From Clostridiales bacterium (GTDB lineage: Bacteria; Bacillota; Clostridia; Christensenellales; Aristaeellaceae), in contig SFGO01000010.1 in the NCBI GenBank assembly GCA_004556545.1, positions 1-64,000 on the forward strand: 64,000 nucleotides of DNA, read 5' to 3'. Below, in pieces: positions 15,922 to 23,329 of this stretch. A program made the position numbers and the translations under genes. Each line of letters starts with the position of its first letter. Position 1 is the stretch's first letter. The notes under the pieces were generated by a model, which was not told the DNA's origin, made no database searches, and worked only from the letters and a program-made list of their open reading frames with translations.

Positions 15922-16097
15922 TCGCCGCGGCGCTGAGCATCGGCATCAGCAAACGGGAGCTGCTGCGCGATTATTACATGGACGAGATCGGGCCGATCTT
16001 TGAGGAATGGAACCGTCTGCATGACCCGAACCGGGAAGAGACGGAAGAGGTGGATGCGGCGGAGTTTCTAGGGGGCGAAGGAGAATGGCTGGATTGA
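15846..16097 (+). CDS. Tail assembly chaperone, -1 frameshift extension (gpT-like)
   Basis: This frame is open from 15804 to the stop at 16095-16097 and has no good ribosome binding site of its own. It encodes WFQGLIAAALSIGISKREL then LLRDYYMDEIGPIFEEWNRL, which reads as the conserved downstream half of G-GT chaperones. A -1 shift at A-AAT-TTT (15840-15846) would join it to the upstream protein after about 126 residues, giving a fusion of about 209 residues. The coordinates start at the first re-read codon. Slippage at a later position in the overlap is possible. Confidence 0.7.
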   Translation, partial: YQDHGSAGSKGAGSHGRSEHWFQGLIAAALSIGISKRELLRDYYMDEIGPIFEEWNRLHDPNREETEEVDAAEFLGGEGEWLD

Positions 16098-16118
16098 TGG
16101 AAGAAGGGAGGGAAAACG

Positions 16119-17984
16119 ATGACGATTGATGAATTGACGGTCAAAATCACCGTGGCGGCCGATGAAGCGGAAGCGGCGCTGGAAAGGCTGATGGAGAAGC
16201 TACAGACGTTTCAGGAAAAAACGGGAATGGCGCTGACGCTGGATACGAGAAAATGGAGCGGTTCGCTGACAGAAGGGGCGGAGGCGCTGGAAAAAGCGGG
16301 CGAAAGCGCGGAGGGGTTGGCGGAACGGCTGCGCCAGACGGCTGAGGCGGCGGGCGCACACGGAGAAGCGTTTGCAGAGCTGGGGGCCGAGGCGGAAAAC
16401 CTTCGGGGAAAATGGGAACGAAACGAGAAAAGCGTTCAAAGCATGGCAAGGCAGCTGACGGAGCTGGGCCGTCAGCGGGACGCACTGACGCAGCTGAAAA
16501 GCCTGTCCGCCCAACTGAAAAACTGCGAAAAGGGCGGGGACGGCTATCGAAAAACGATGGCGCAGCTTCCGTCTGCGATCAAACGGGCGGGAATCTCTAC
16601 CGAAAGCCTTGGCAAGGAAATGGAAGGGCTGGATGAGGCGATTGCCTCTGCGGAAAAAAGCATGGGCAGCGCGGCTGCCGGAATCGCCGGAAAGCTGGGA
16701 GGAATCATCCGGTGGGCGGAGCAGGCGAGGCAAAGCCTGATCATCAGCGGAAGCGTGGAGGTGGATACCAGTCCGTCTATTCAGGCCTTAAACGGGCTGA
16801 TCGCCGCCGCACAGACGGCTTTGGCGCTGCTGAATGCGCTGGGGCTGGGCGGAGGTACGGGAAAAAGCGTCAGCCGCAGCGGGGGAGGCGGCGGGGGCGG
16901 AAAGAACCGCGCGGAGGAAGCGGAGAAGAAGGCCGAGGAAGCGCGGAAGAAGGCCCTGCAGGAGGATTACGACCGCATCGAGCACCGGCGGCACCTGAAC
17001 GAGATCAGTCTGGAGGAAGAGCTGGCCGGGCTGGAAGAAATTCGCCGGAAGCACCGGATGAACGCCGAAGAGATCATGAGCTGGGAAGAAAAGGTATATG
17101 ATCTCAAGCAGGAGATCCGGGAACGGGACGCGGACAGCATCGACCAGCTGGCGGACGGGGTGGTCTCCGCGCTGGAAAAGCGCTACGAGGCCATGCGGGA
17201 TGCGGAAATCGAACGGCTGGACAAGAGCCGGGAAGCCTGGGAGCAGTGGCGGGACGACAGCGTTCAGGCCATCGAAGACCAGATCGCCGCGCTGGAAAGG
17301 CTGTCCGACAGCGAGGACGAAGAGAAAAAGAGCGCCGAGGAGCTGCGGAAGATCGAAAAGCTGCGCCGGGAGGCGGAGTATGAGCAGGACGAGTACAACC
17401 GGCAGAAGCTTCAGCAGCAGCTGGACGAGGCCATCTCCAGCCGGGAGGAACGGCTGCGGAAGCTGGAGCTGAAGCAGCAGAAGGAAGCCTTGCAGGAGGA
17501 GATCGAGAAGATCCGGGATCAGGCTTCGGAGAAGATCAAGGAGCTGGACGGGGAGCAGGATGTCATCGAAAAGGCCTACGAGGAACGGCTCAAGGCGGCC
17601 AGCCTGCAGGCCGAGGCCGAAAAGCTGCTGATGACCAAAAGCCAGGACGAGCTCATGAGCCTATTGTACGAGTACGTGCCCGAATACGACGCGCTGGGCA
17701 AGAGCATGGGCGAAAAGCTGCTGGAGGGCTTCCAGAGCAAGGCGGGGAGCATTGCGGACTGGTTCCGCAGCTTCAACGACCAGCTGGCCCGGATGCAGGA
17801 AAATCTGGCGGGCAGCATGAACGCCGCGACCGACCGCTTCTATCAGGAACGGCAGGCGCAGGGGCAGAGCGCCGGGGCCACTGTGAACCAGACGGTGAAC
17901 TTCTACGAGCCGGTGGAAAGCCCCGGTCAGGTGGCCCGGCGGATGGAGGATGTGAACGACCAGCTGGGGATGATGATGGCGTGA
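16119..17984 (+). CDS. Tail tape measure protein
   Basis: This 621-residue protein sets tail length and is threaded through the tail tube. It is almost wholly alpha-helical with long charged coiled coils, especially residues ~265-500 (for example AEEARKKALQEDYDRIEHRR), preceded by a glycine spacer (GGGGGGG near residue 258). No transmembrane segments or lysozyme domain are visible, and it is short for a siphophage tape measure, so the tail would be short. The C-terminus (NQTVNFYEPVESPGQVARRM) is typical. The start has GAAGGGAGGGAAAACG before it. Confidence 0.85.
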   Translation: MTIDELTVKITVAADEAEAALERLMEKLQTFQEKTGMALTLDTRKWSGSLTEGAEALEKAGESAEGLAERLRQTAEAAGAHGEAFAELGAEAENLRGKWERNEKSVQSMARQLTELGRQRDALTQLKSLSAQLKNCEKGGDGYRKTMAQLPSAIKRAGISTESLGKEMEGLDEAIASAEKSMGSAAAGIAGKLGGIIRWAEQARQSLIISGSVEVDTSPSIQALNGLIAAAQTALALLNALGLGGGTGKSVSRSGGGGGGGKNRAEEAEKKAEEARKKALQEDYDRIEHRRHLNEISLEEELAGLEEIRRKHRMNAEEIMSWEEKVYDLKQEIRERDADSIDQLADGVVSALEKRYEAMRDAEIERLDKSREAWEQWRDDSVQAIEDQIAALERLSDSEDEEKKSAEELRKIEKLRREAEYEQDEYNRQKLQQQLDEAISSREERLRKLELKQQKEALQEEIEKIRDQASEKIKELDGEQDVIEKAYEERLKAASLQAEAEKLLMTKSQDELMSLLYEYVPEYDALGKSMGEKLLEGFQSKAGSIADWFRSFNDQLARMQENLAGSMNAATDRFYQERQAQGQSAGATVNQTVNFYEPVESPGQVARRMEDVNDQLGMMMA

Positions 17985-17991
17985 AAAAACG

Positions 17992-18020
17992 TTGCGGCTG
18001 GAAGATGGTTATGATAAGAT
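17992..18020 (+). promoter_or_regulatory. Promoter of the Fst-like toxin mRNA
   Basis: TTGCGG (17992-17997), a 17-base spacer and TAAGAT (18015-18020). Transcription would start just before a stable hairpin (GGCACGG at 18026-18032, GAAA loop, CCGTGCC at 18037-18043) at the 5' end of the mRNA, as in other type I toxin messages. Confidence 0.55.
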
Positions 18021-18093
18021 AAAAAGGCACGGGAAACCGTGCCGCGGCGGAGGGCAACACCGAGATCCTGAATAAGGAAGGAGGTGAGGCCTG

Positions 18094-18210
18094 ATGCGAA
18101 CGATGCTTTTTGAGATACTGAGTGCTGCCGTTGCCGCCGCCTGTGCGACGCTGATCGGCTGGATCTTGGCAAAAAGAAACGATCACGATGAGCAAGATCG
18201 TGATCGTTAA
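18094..18210 (+). CDS. Fst/SprA-like type I toxin peptide
   Basis: This 38-residue peptide, MRTMLFEILSAAVAAACATL then IGWILAKRND and an acidic-basic tail, has one transmembrane helix followed by W-I/L, Lys-Arg-Asn and a charged tail, the layout of Fst-family membrane toxins (compare the W-L-x-R-R-N ending of SprA peptides). Such peptides disturb the cell membrane. A strong ribosome binding site (AAGGAGGTGAGGCCTG) lies before the ATG. The last 11 codons are encoded by an inverted repeat that forms the terminator of an antisense RNA. It lies between the tape measure and distal tail genes and is probably a plasmid- or phage-stabilising cargo. Confidence 0.8.
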   Translation: MRTMLFEILSAAVAAACATLIGWILAKRNDHDEQDRDR

Positions 18211-18246
18211 AACTGCAAAGGGTTAACTAGGCAAAGCCCTTCGCCG
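18165..18246 (-). ncRNA. Antisense RNA antitoxin of the Fst-like locus
   Basis: A minus-strand promoter (see 18252-18280) would start an RNA near 18246 running leftwards across the end of the toxin gene. It would end at a hairpin with 12-base arms (18178-18189 and 18197-18208) followed on that strand by TTTCTTTTT (complement of 18170-18179). The RNA would be about 75-80 bases and pair with the 3' end of the toxin message, as in txpA/RatA or Fst systems. Confidence 0.75.
18178..18208 (-). terminator. Terminator of the antisense RNA, inside the toxin gene end
   Basis: Perfect 12-base arms AACGATCACGAT and ATCGTGATCGTT with a 7-base loop. The T run lies on the minus-strand side only, so it terminates the antisense RNA, not the toxin mRNA. 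Confidence 0.8.
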
Positions 18247-18251
18247 CGTTA

Positions 18252-18280
18252 AGCATACCACAATCAAAGACCAATGTCAA
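18252..18280 (-). promoter_or_regulatory. Promoter of the antisense RNA
   Basis: On the minus strand TTGACA (complement of 18275-18280), a 17-base spacer and TATGCT (complement of 18252-18257) form a near-perfect strong promoter facing the toxin gene. Confidence 0.8.
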
Positions 18281-18339
18281 ATGAAAGCGCCAGGCAATAT
18301 GCTGCGGCGCTTTTTGCGTGAAAAAGGGAGTGACTACCC

Positions 18340-19212
18340 ATTCAAAAACTGATTTACGAGAATCTGCACGGCGAGACGGCCGTGTTTTTTCATGCGCCGT
18401 GGGTGCTGTGCCGGGTGCGGGGCGTGGGCATGAGCAGCCTTCGGGTGACGGCGGCGGAAGGAGCGTATCAGCAGGGGGAGAGCATCACGGGCCTGCGGCG
18501 GGAGGGCCGGACGGTGAAGGCGACGCTGCACCTGATGGCCAGCTCCCGGCAGGAGATGTACCGGCTGCGGTCGGAGCTGCTGGGGATCCTGAGCCCGGAG
18601 CGGGCCTTTGACGGGACGAACCGGGCCCGGCTGATCTACGAGAACGACTTCGGCAGGCGGTGGACGTGGGCCGTGCCGGAAAGCGGGCTGGACTGGGGCG
18701 AGCGCAAGCAGAACGCTCAGCCGTCCCTCAGCCTGAACTTCCGCTGCGAAAGCCCCTACTGGTACGGCATGACCCGGCAGGAGGCGGTGTTCAAGGCCCG
18801 AAAGGCCGGGTTCACCCTGCCCATGAAGACGCCGCTGAGCCTGGGCAGCAAGGTGTTCGTGTGCCGGGTGAGCAACGGCGGCAACGCCGGGGCTTCGGCG
18901 GAAATTCAGATCAGCGGGGCAGGCGAAAGCCCGGCGCTGCTGAACGAATCCACCGGGAAGATCCTGCGGCTGGTGCAGCCGCTTCCGCCGGGAGATACGC
19001 TTCGGGTGGATACGGATCCGGCCCGGCTGCAGGCGCGCATCCTGCACGCGGACGGCAGCGAGGAGAACGGCTTCGGCTTGCTGAGCCCGGAAAGCGCGGT
19101 GGCGGGCTTCGGACTGCAGGCCGGGGAAAACCGGCTGCGGTACATCCCCGACGGCGACGGGAGCCGAAGCGTGATCCGGGTACGGTGGTACGACTGCTGG
19201 GAGGGGGTGTGA
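18340..19212 (+). CDS. Distal tail protein (Dit, Sipho_tail family)
   Basis: This ~290-residue protein follows the tape measure gene and forms the hub at the tail tip. The N-terminus read in frame is IQKLIYENLHGETAVFFHAP, matching the KLIYEN-GE start of Dit proteins, but no ATG, GTG or TTG precedes it in frame after the stop at 18331; the first common start is GTG at 18382, which removes this conserved part. A good ribosome binding site (AAGGGAG at 18324-18330) is 9 bases before ATT at 18340, so I give ATT as the start. Later segments include LSLNFRCESPYWYGM, typical of the family. Confidence 0.75.
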   Translation: MQKLIYENLHGETAVFFHAPWVLCRVRGVGMSSLRVTAAEGAYQQGESITGLRREGRTVKATLHLMASSRQEMYRLRSELLGILSPERAFDGTNRARLIYENDFGRRWTWAVPESGLDWGERKQNAQPSLSLNFRCESPYWYGMTRQEAVFKARKAGFTLPMKTPLSLGSKVFVCRVSNGGNAGASAEIQISGAGESPALLNESTGKILRLVQPLPPGDTLRVDTDPARLQARILHADGSEENGFGLLSPESAVAGFGLQAGENRLRYIPDGDGSRSVIRVRWYDCWEGV

Positions 19213-19215
19213 GCC

Positions 19216-20298
19216 ATGCATTCCCTGATGATGATGGGGCCGGATCTGCGGCTGCGGGGCGAGCTGCCTCAATATGGGAGCCTGCGGTTCAAGCGGTGCT
19301 TCTGGGAGGTGGGCAGCTTTCAGCTGACGGTGAAGCGGGGCATGCCCGGCTGGGAGAAGCTGGCGCGGGAGACGATCCTGTACTTTCCGGAAAGGCCGGA
19401 AACGGCGCTGCTGGCGGAAAAGATCACCGTGGACGAGGACAAGGCGACGGTCACGGGCGTGCCGCTGAAGGGCCTGTGCAAGCGGCGCATCTGTGTGCCG
19501 CCTGTCAGGCAGGAGGAAGACGATCCCTACGGGGGCTTCGGCTGGGATCGGTTCACCGGGGACGCGGAAAGCGCGTATCTGCACTATGCGGCGGCCAACC
19601 TGACCAGCCCGGAGGACGAAAAGCGGAGGATTCCCGGGCTGGTGCTGGCGGAGAATCTTCACCGGGGCGCGGTGCTGCCCTGGCAGGCCCGGTTCGACAA
19701 GCTGACGGACGTATTCAGCGACATCGGCAGCGCTACGGGGCTGGGCTGGGACATCGTGCCCGACCTGCCGAACCGGGCGCTGCGGTTCGTCGTGCGGGAA
19801 GGGATCGACCGAACCACCGGCAGCGGACGGGCCGTGCTGTCCCGGGAAATGGGCAATGTGGACGGGGCGGGCTGGACGGAGGACGCCAGCGCGGAGGTGG
19901 GCACGGTGTACGCCGGAGGCAGCGGCGAGGACGAGAAGCGGCTGATCCTCAGCGTGGGCAACACGGCGGCGGGGCTTGACCGCCGGGAGGGCTGGGCCAG
20001 CCTGAACGGGGTCAGCGACGCGGACATGCTGCGGCTGGGGGCGGAGCGGAAGCTGTCGCCCCGGAAGGACAGCGTGACGGCGGAGCTGATGGACAGCGGC
20101 CTGTGCCGGTACGGGCGGGATTACGATCTGGGGGACGTGGTGACGGTGATGGCCGACAACCGCCGGATGGACGCCCGGCTGACGGCGGTGGAGGAGACCT
20201 ACGAAAACGGAAAACGAACGCTGCGGGCCACCTTCGGGGAAGGGCCGGTCACGCTGACGGGGCTGCTGCGGAACCAGATGCGGGGAAGCATTGCGTGA
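19216..20298 (+). CDS. Tail-associated protein (ReqiPepy6 Gp37-like)
   Basis: This 360-residue protein follows Dit and resembles the Gp37-like tail spike or Tal-type proteins of siphophages: N-terminal RFKRCFWEVGSFQLTV (where the strand SFQL is typical), a middle with FDKLTDVFSDIGSATGLGWD, and the C-terminal YDLGDVVTVMADNRRMDARL then TAVEETYENGKRTL. It would join the tail tip to receptor-binding proteins. The start ATG is preceded by a GAGGGGGTGTGAGCC purine-rich site. It ends 18 bases before a conserved 40-bp repeat. Confidence 0.8.
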   Translation: MHSLMMMGPDLRLRGELPQYGSLRFKRCFWEVGSFQLTVKRGMPGWEKLARETILYFPERPETALLAEKITVDEDKATVTGVPLKGLCKRRICVPPVRQEEDDPYGGFGWDRFTGDAESAYLHYAAANLTSPEDEKRRIPGLVLAENLHRGAVLPWQARFDKLTDVFSDIGSATGLGWDIVPDLPNRALRFVVREGIDRTTGSGRAVLSREMGNVDGAGWTEDASAEVGTVYAGGSGEDEKRLILSVGNTAAGLDRREGWASLNGVSDADMLRLGAERKLSPRKDSVTAELMDSGLCRYGRDYDLGDVVTVMADNRRMDARLTAVEETYENGKRTLRATFGEGPVTLTGLLRNQMRGSIA

Positions 20299-20312
20299 GG
20301 AAAAAGGTTGTG

Positions 20313-20369
20313 AAAAAAGTGGAGGTGCAGGAGGCACTGCCTCCTGCCGGGGCGTGGGGCAGCGCCCCG
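20313..20369. repeat. GC-rich palindromic dispersed repeat, copy 1
   Basis: The 40 bases at 20313-20352 are identical to 43586-43625. The palindromic core GCAGGAGGCA-C-TGCCTCCTGC is followed by a second palindrome, GGGGCAGCGCCCC. It fills the spacer between two tail genes. Confidence 0.9.
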
Positions 20370-20395
20370 CAACAGGCCGAAGGAAAGGAAATAAG

Positions 20396-21268
20396 ATGGA
20401 ATTTTACGGATATTTTGACAGCATCGAGGGAGACGAGCGGGAATACGACGCGGCGCAGTTCGCTCATCTGCTGCGGGCCGGGATGCAGAACGGCGTGACC
20501 AGCCATGCGGGAGGCGGGCTGAAGGTGACGGCCCCCGGAACCGGCATGACCACGCAGATCGGGGCGGGCGGCTGCCTGATCAACGGCTATCTGTTTGTGC
20601 TGGAGGACGATGGGGGCGGCGTGAAGAGCTTCACCCACGGAGCCGCCGGTTCCGCTGACCGGTGGGATCGGATCGTGGCCCGGCTGGACACGACGACCGA
20701 CGCGCGGAAGATCACGCTGGAGGTGAAGGAAGGAACGCCGGGGGCGGATCCTGCGCCGCCGGAGCTGAGCCGAAGCGGAAACGTGTATGAGCTTTCGCTG
20801 GCCAAGGTGAAGATCCGGGCGGGCGCGGAAAGCATTGAAGCGGCGGACGTGGTGGACGAACGGGGCGACGCTTCCGTCTGCGGCTATGCGGTGCCGGTAT
20901 GGCTGAAAACGCTGACGGACTTTCAGCCCTCGGAGATGGAGGAACGGCTGGCGGAGCTGGAAGCGTCGGACGGCCAGAAGGCGGCCCCTGTGGCCTTTAC
21001 CGCCGTGCTGACCGCCTCCGGCTGGACGGGAAGCGCCGCGCCCTACACCCAGACGGTGGTCGTGACCGGCCTGAAGGCCGGCGACGAGGTGATTGCCGAT
21101 GTGGACATGAGCGCGGCCACGGCGGCGACCTATGACGGGCTGGCGGAAGGCTGGGCGCTGGTGGGGCAGATGGAGCCGGGGAACGGTCAGATCACGGCCA
21201 AATGCTTTGGGGAAAAGCCGGAAGTGGGCCTGACGGTTCGCCTGCTGGCGCTGCGGACCGAAGCGTGA
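20396..21268 (+). CDS. Tail appendage / baseplate upper-type protein
   Basis: This 290-residue protein starts MEFYGYFDSIEGDEREYDAA with a ribosome binding site (AAGGAAAGGAAATAAG). The N-terminal ~150 residues, with FAHLLRAGMQNGV and GAGGCLINGYLFVLED, are the common fold of receptor-binding platform proteins in clostridial phages. The C-terminal part from ~200 (AAPVAFTAVLTASGWTGSAA) resembles small beta-rich domains on tail fibres. It probably holds or contains the receptor-binding part. The frame is open upstream to 20291 through the repeat, but the ATG at 20396 is far better. Confidence 0.7.
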   Translation: MEFYGYFDSIEGDEREYDAAQFAHLLRAGMQNGVTSHAGGGLKVTAPGTGMTTQIGAGGCLINGYLFVLEDDGGGVKSFTHGAAGSADRWDRIVARLDTTTDARKITLEVKEGTPGADPAPPELSRSGNVYELSLAKVKIRAGAESIEAADVVDERGDASVCGYAVPVWLKTLTDFQPSEMEERLAELEASDGQKAAPVAFTAVLTASGWTGSAAPYTQTVVVTGLKAGDEVIADVDMSAATAATYDGLAEGWALVGQMEPGNGQITAKCFGEKPEVGLTVRLLALRTEA

Positions 21269-21282
21269 AAGGAGCAAAAACG

Positions 21283-22722
21283 ATGGGAAATTGCTATCTG
21301 GTACGCCGGGGCGGCGCGGGAAAACGTCTGCCGGTGTTAAGCGCGGCCTATCCGGCGGATGTAACGATGTGGGGCGAGGGCGGAAACGCCGTGTTCAAGG
21401 TGGAAATCGAGAAGGAAGGCAGACCTTCCGCCTATACCTACCAATGGTTTCGGAACGGAACGCCGGTCAGCGGCGCGGCCGGAGCCGTCTGCACCTTCAC
21501 CAATCTGACGAAGGCCGGAACGGACAGCGTCTACTGCGTGGTGACAAACGGGGCGGGAAGCGTGGTCAGCCGCATTGCCGCCCTGACGGTGAAAAGTCCC
21601 GTCATGACCTACACCTATACCGGCGAGCATGAAGAAATCGACGATGGGAACGGCAACTGGCGGCTTAAGCTGAAAAGCAGCGGACTTTTGACCATCACGG
21701 AATTCGGGAAGAACTGGGACGGCTGTCTGGATATTTTCGTGGTGGGAGGCGGCGGGTCGGGCGCAACCGGAACCGGCGCACAGGCTACCTATCCGAACGA
21801 CGCAGGCGGCGGTGGAGGAGGCGGCGGCTACACCCTGACCGAGCATGCCGTGTATATGGTTCGGGGGAAAGCATACAAAGTCACGATTGGGAACGGCGGA
21901 TCCGCCGCCGAAAAAACAGGCGGCAATGGCGGCAGCACCAGCTTCGACAATCTGGCCAAGGCCAGCGGCGGCAACGGCGGCACCAAGAGCGGAGGCAACG
22001 GCGGCTGCGGTGGGGGTGGCTCAGCATACACGAGTGCGTCGAGCAACCCGAGGCAGGGCATCGGCGGCAACGGCGGCAGCGATGGCGGCAATGGAACCGC
22101 TGGTTCTAACGGTACTTTTGGCACGGATGGAGCCGGAGGAACCGGGCAGGGAACCACGACCCGGGAGTTCGGGGAGAGCACCGGCGACCTGTACAGTGGC
22201 GGCGGAGCCGGAAGCGGCTACAACCGATTCGAGCTTTCCGGCAATGGCGGCGATGGCGGCGGCGGAGACAGCTCCTACAGCACTTGGACGGGAAATGCGG
22301 GAAATACACCTGCGGCCAAAACCGCCACAGACGGAGAGGCCAACACGGGCGGCGGCGGAGCTGGCGGGTTATGGACCAGTTTGCCCGCGTCCAACGGCGG
22401 ATCGGGCATTGCGGTTGTCCGGAACACGCGAAGCAACCCCATCTCCATTACCCAGCAGCCCCAGGACGTGACGGCGGCGGAGAGCGCCAATGCGGTCTTC
22501 ACAGTGACGACCACCGGCACAGGGCTGAGCTACCAATGGCAGTTTTTGCCGACCGGCAGCGGGACGGAGTGGAGCGACACGTCCGCCACGGGCGCAAAGA
22601 CCCATCAACTGACCGTGCAGGCGCTTAGTTACCGCAATAACTATCAATACCGCTGCGTGATGACCAACGGCGACGGCGTGAAAACCACCAGTCTGCCCGC
22701 CACGCTGACGGTGCAATCGTAA
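21283..22722 (+). CDS. Tail fibre protein with Ig-like ends and a glycine-rich middle
   Basis: This 479-residue protein has an N-terminal Ig-like domain (residues ~18-106, with YQWFRNGTPVSG and YCVVTNGAGSVV), a long glycine-rich region (about 155-385, with GGNGG and GGGGG runs), and a C-terminal Ig-like domain (about 393-478, with ITQQPQDVTAAESANAVF and YRCVMTNGDGV). Similar polyglycine domains form receptor-binding tips in some phages. The start has AAAGGAGCAAAAACG before the ATG at 21283. Receptor is unknown; cell surface carbohydrate is a reasonable guess. Confidence 0.75.
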   Translation: MGNCYLVRRGGAGKRLPVLSAAYPADVTMWGEGGNAVFKVEIEKEGRPSAYTYQWFRNGTPVSGAAGAVCTFTNLTKAGTDSVYCVVTNGAGSVVSRIAALTVKSPVMTYTYTGEHEEIDDGNGNWRLKLKSSGLLTITEFGKNWDGCLDIFVVGGGGSGATGTGAQATYPNDAGGGGGGGGYTLTEHAVYMVRGKAYKVTIGNGGSAAEKTGGNGGSTSFDNLAKASGGNGGTKSGGNGGCGGGGSAYTSASSNPRQGIGGNGGSDGGNGTAGSNGTFGTDGAGGTGQGTTTREFGESTGDLYSGGGAGSGYNRFELSGNGGDGGGGDSSYSTWTGNAGNTPAAKTATDGEANTGGGGAGGLWTSLPASNGGSGIAVVRNTRSNPISITQQPQDVTAAESANAVFTVTTTGTGLSYQWQFLPTGSGTEWSDTSATGAKTHQLTVQALSYRNNYQYRCVMTNGDGVKTTSLPATLTVQS

Positions 22723-22735
22723 GGAGGACAACCAT

Positions 22736-23047
22736 ATGAATTACGCAGTGATGGAAGACGGCGTTGTCACCAACATCATCGTCTTATATCCCAGCAATGC
22801 CAAGGATTTTCCGGGGGCCGTGCCCTGCGGGGACGTGCCCGTCGGCATTGGCGACACGTGGGACGGGCAGGACTTCTACCGGGACGGGGAAAAGGTGGTC
22901 TCCCCGCTGACGGCGGCCTGGCAGGAGGTACAGACCATGCAGGAGGAGCTGCCCATGCTGAAGGCCCAGATTCAGGCCATCAGCGACCGGAACGACTTTA
23001 TCGAGGACTGCATGGCCGAAATGGCGGCGGTGGTGTATGGGGAGTAG
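22736..23047 (+). CDS. Phage tail-end hypothetical protein
   Basis: This 103-residue protein begins MNYAVMEDGVVTNIIVLYPS, a start found in small proteins that follow phage fibre genes, and ends in a helix (EELPMLKAQIQAISDRNDFI) like the C-terminal part of tail fibre assembly-type proteins. The ribosome binding site is AAGGAGGACAACC. No enzyme motif is visible. It may be a fibre chaperone or a minor baseplate part. Confidence 0.65.
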   Translation: MNYAVMEDGVVTNIIVLYPSNAKDFPGAVPCGDVPVGIGDTWDGQDFYRDGEKVVSPLTAAWQEVQTMQEELPMLKAQIQAISDRNDFIEDCMAEMAAVVYGE

Positions 23048-23108
23048 GATGGCAACAGCCGTTCGGCTGCTGACAATAAAAATCATCTTTGGAAAGGACG
23101 GTATTCTC

Positions 23109-23261
23109 ATGATGGCTATGTTTTTCGCGCAACGGGTGATCCTTGGCAAGACGACCTTTGAAAATGTCCCGAAGGCCTTGAAGGCGGGCGTGGCAGAGGT
23201 GCTGATCGACAGCGGCCTGCCGGAGCTGGTGCCTGCCGAGTACGGCGGCACGGCGGCGTAA
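23109..23261 (+). CDS. Small phage protein, CD1375-like
   Basis: This 50-residue protein (MMAMFFAQRVILGKTTFENV then PKALKAGVAEVLID) follows the pattern of the CD1375-like small proteins found near the lysis genes of clostridial prophages: an I-x-x-G-K-T/R-x-F/I-x-x-V-P core then a charged helix. Function is unknown. The start at 23109 has GGAAAGGACGG before it; an earlier in-frame ATG is less suitable. Confidence 0.7.
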   Translation: MMAMFFAQRVILGKTTFENVPKALKAGVAEVLIDSGLPELVPAEYGGTAA

Positions 23262-23329
23262 AAGGGAAAAGAGGGAAGCGCGGGGGATGGGTGGAAACAT
23301 CCGTCCCCTTCGTTTTGGAGGGAAAAGCA

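Noticed and set aside
18334..20337. A 667-residue open frame on the minus strand
   Set aside because: Antisense to Dit and the Gp37-like gene; the composition (Pro, Arg, Gln, His rich) is typical of shadow frames.
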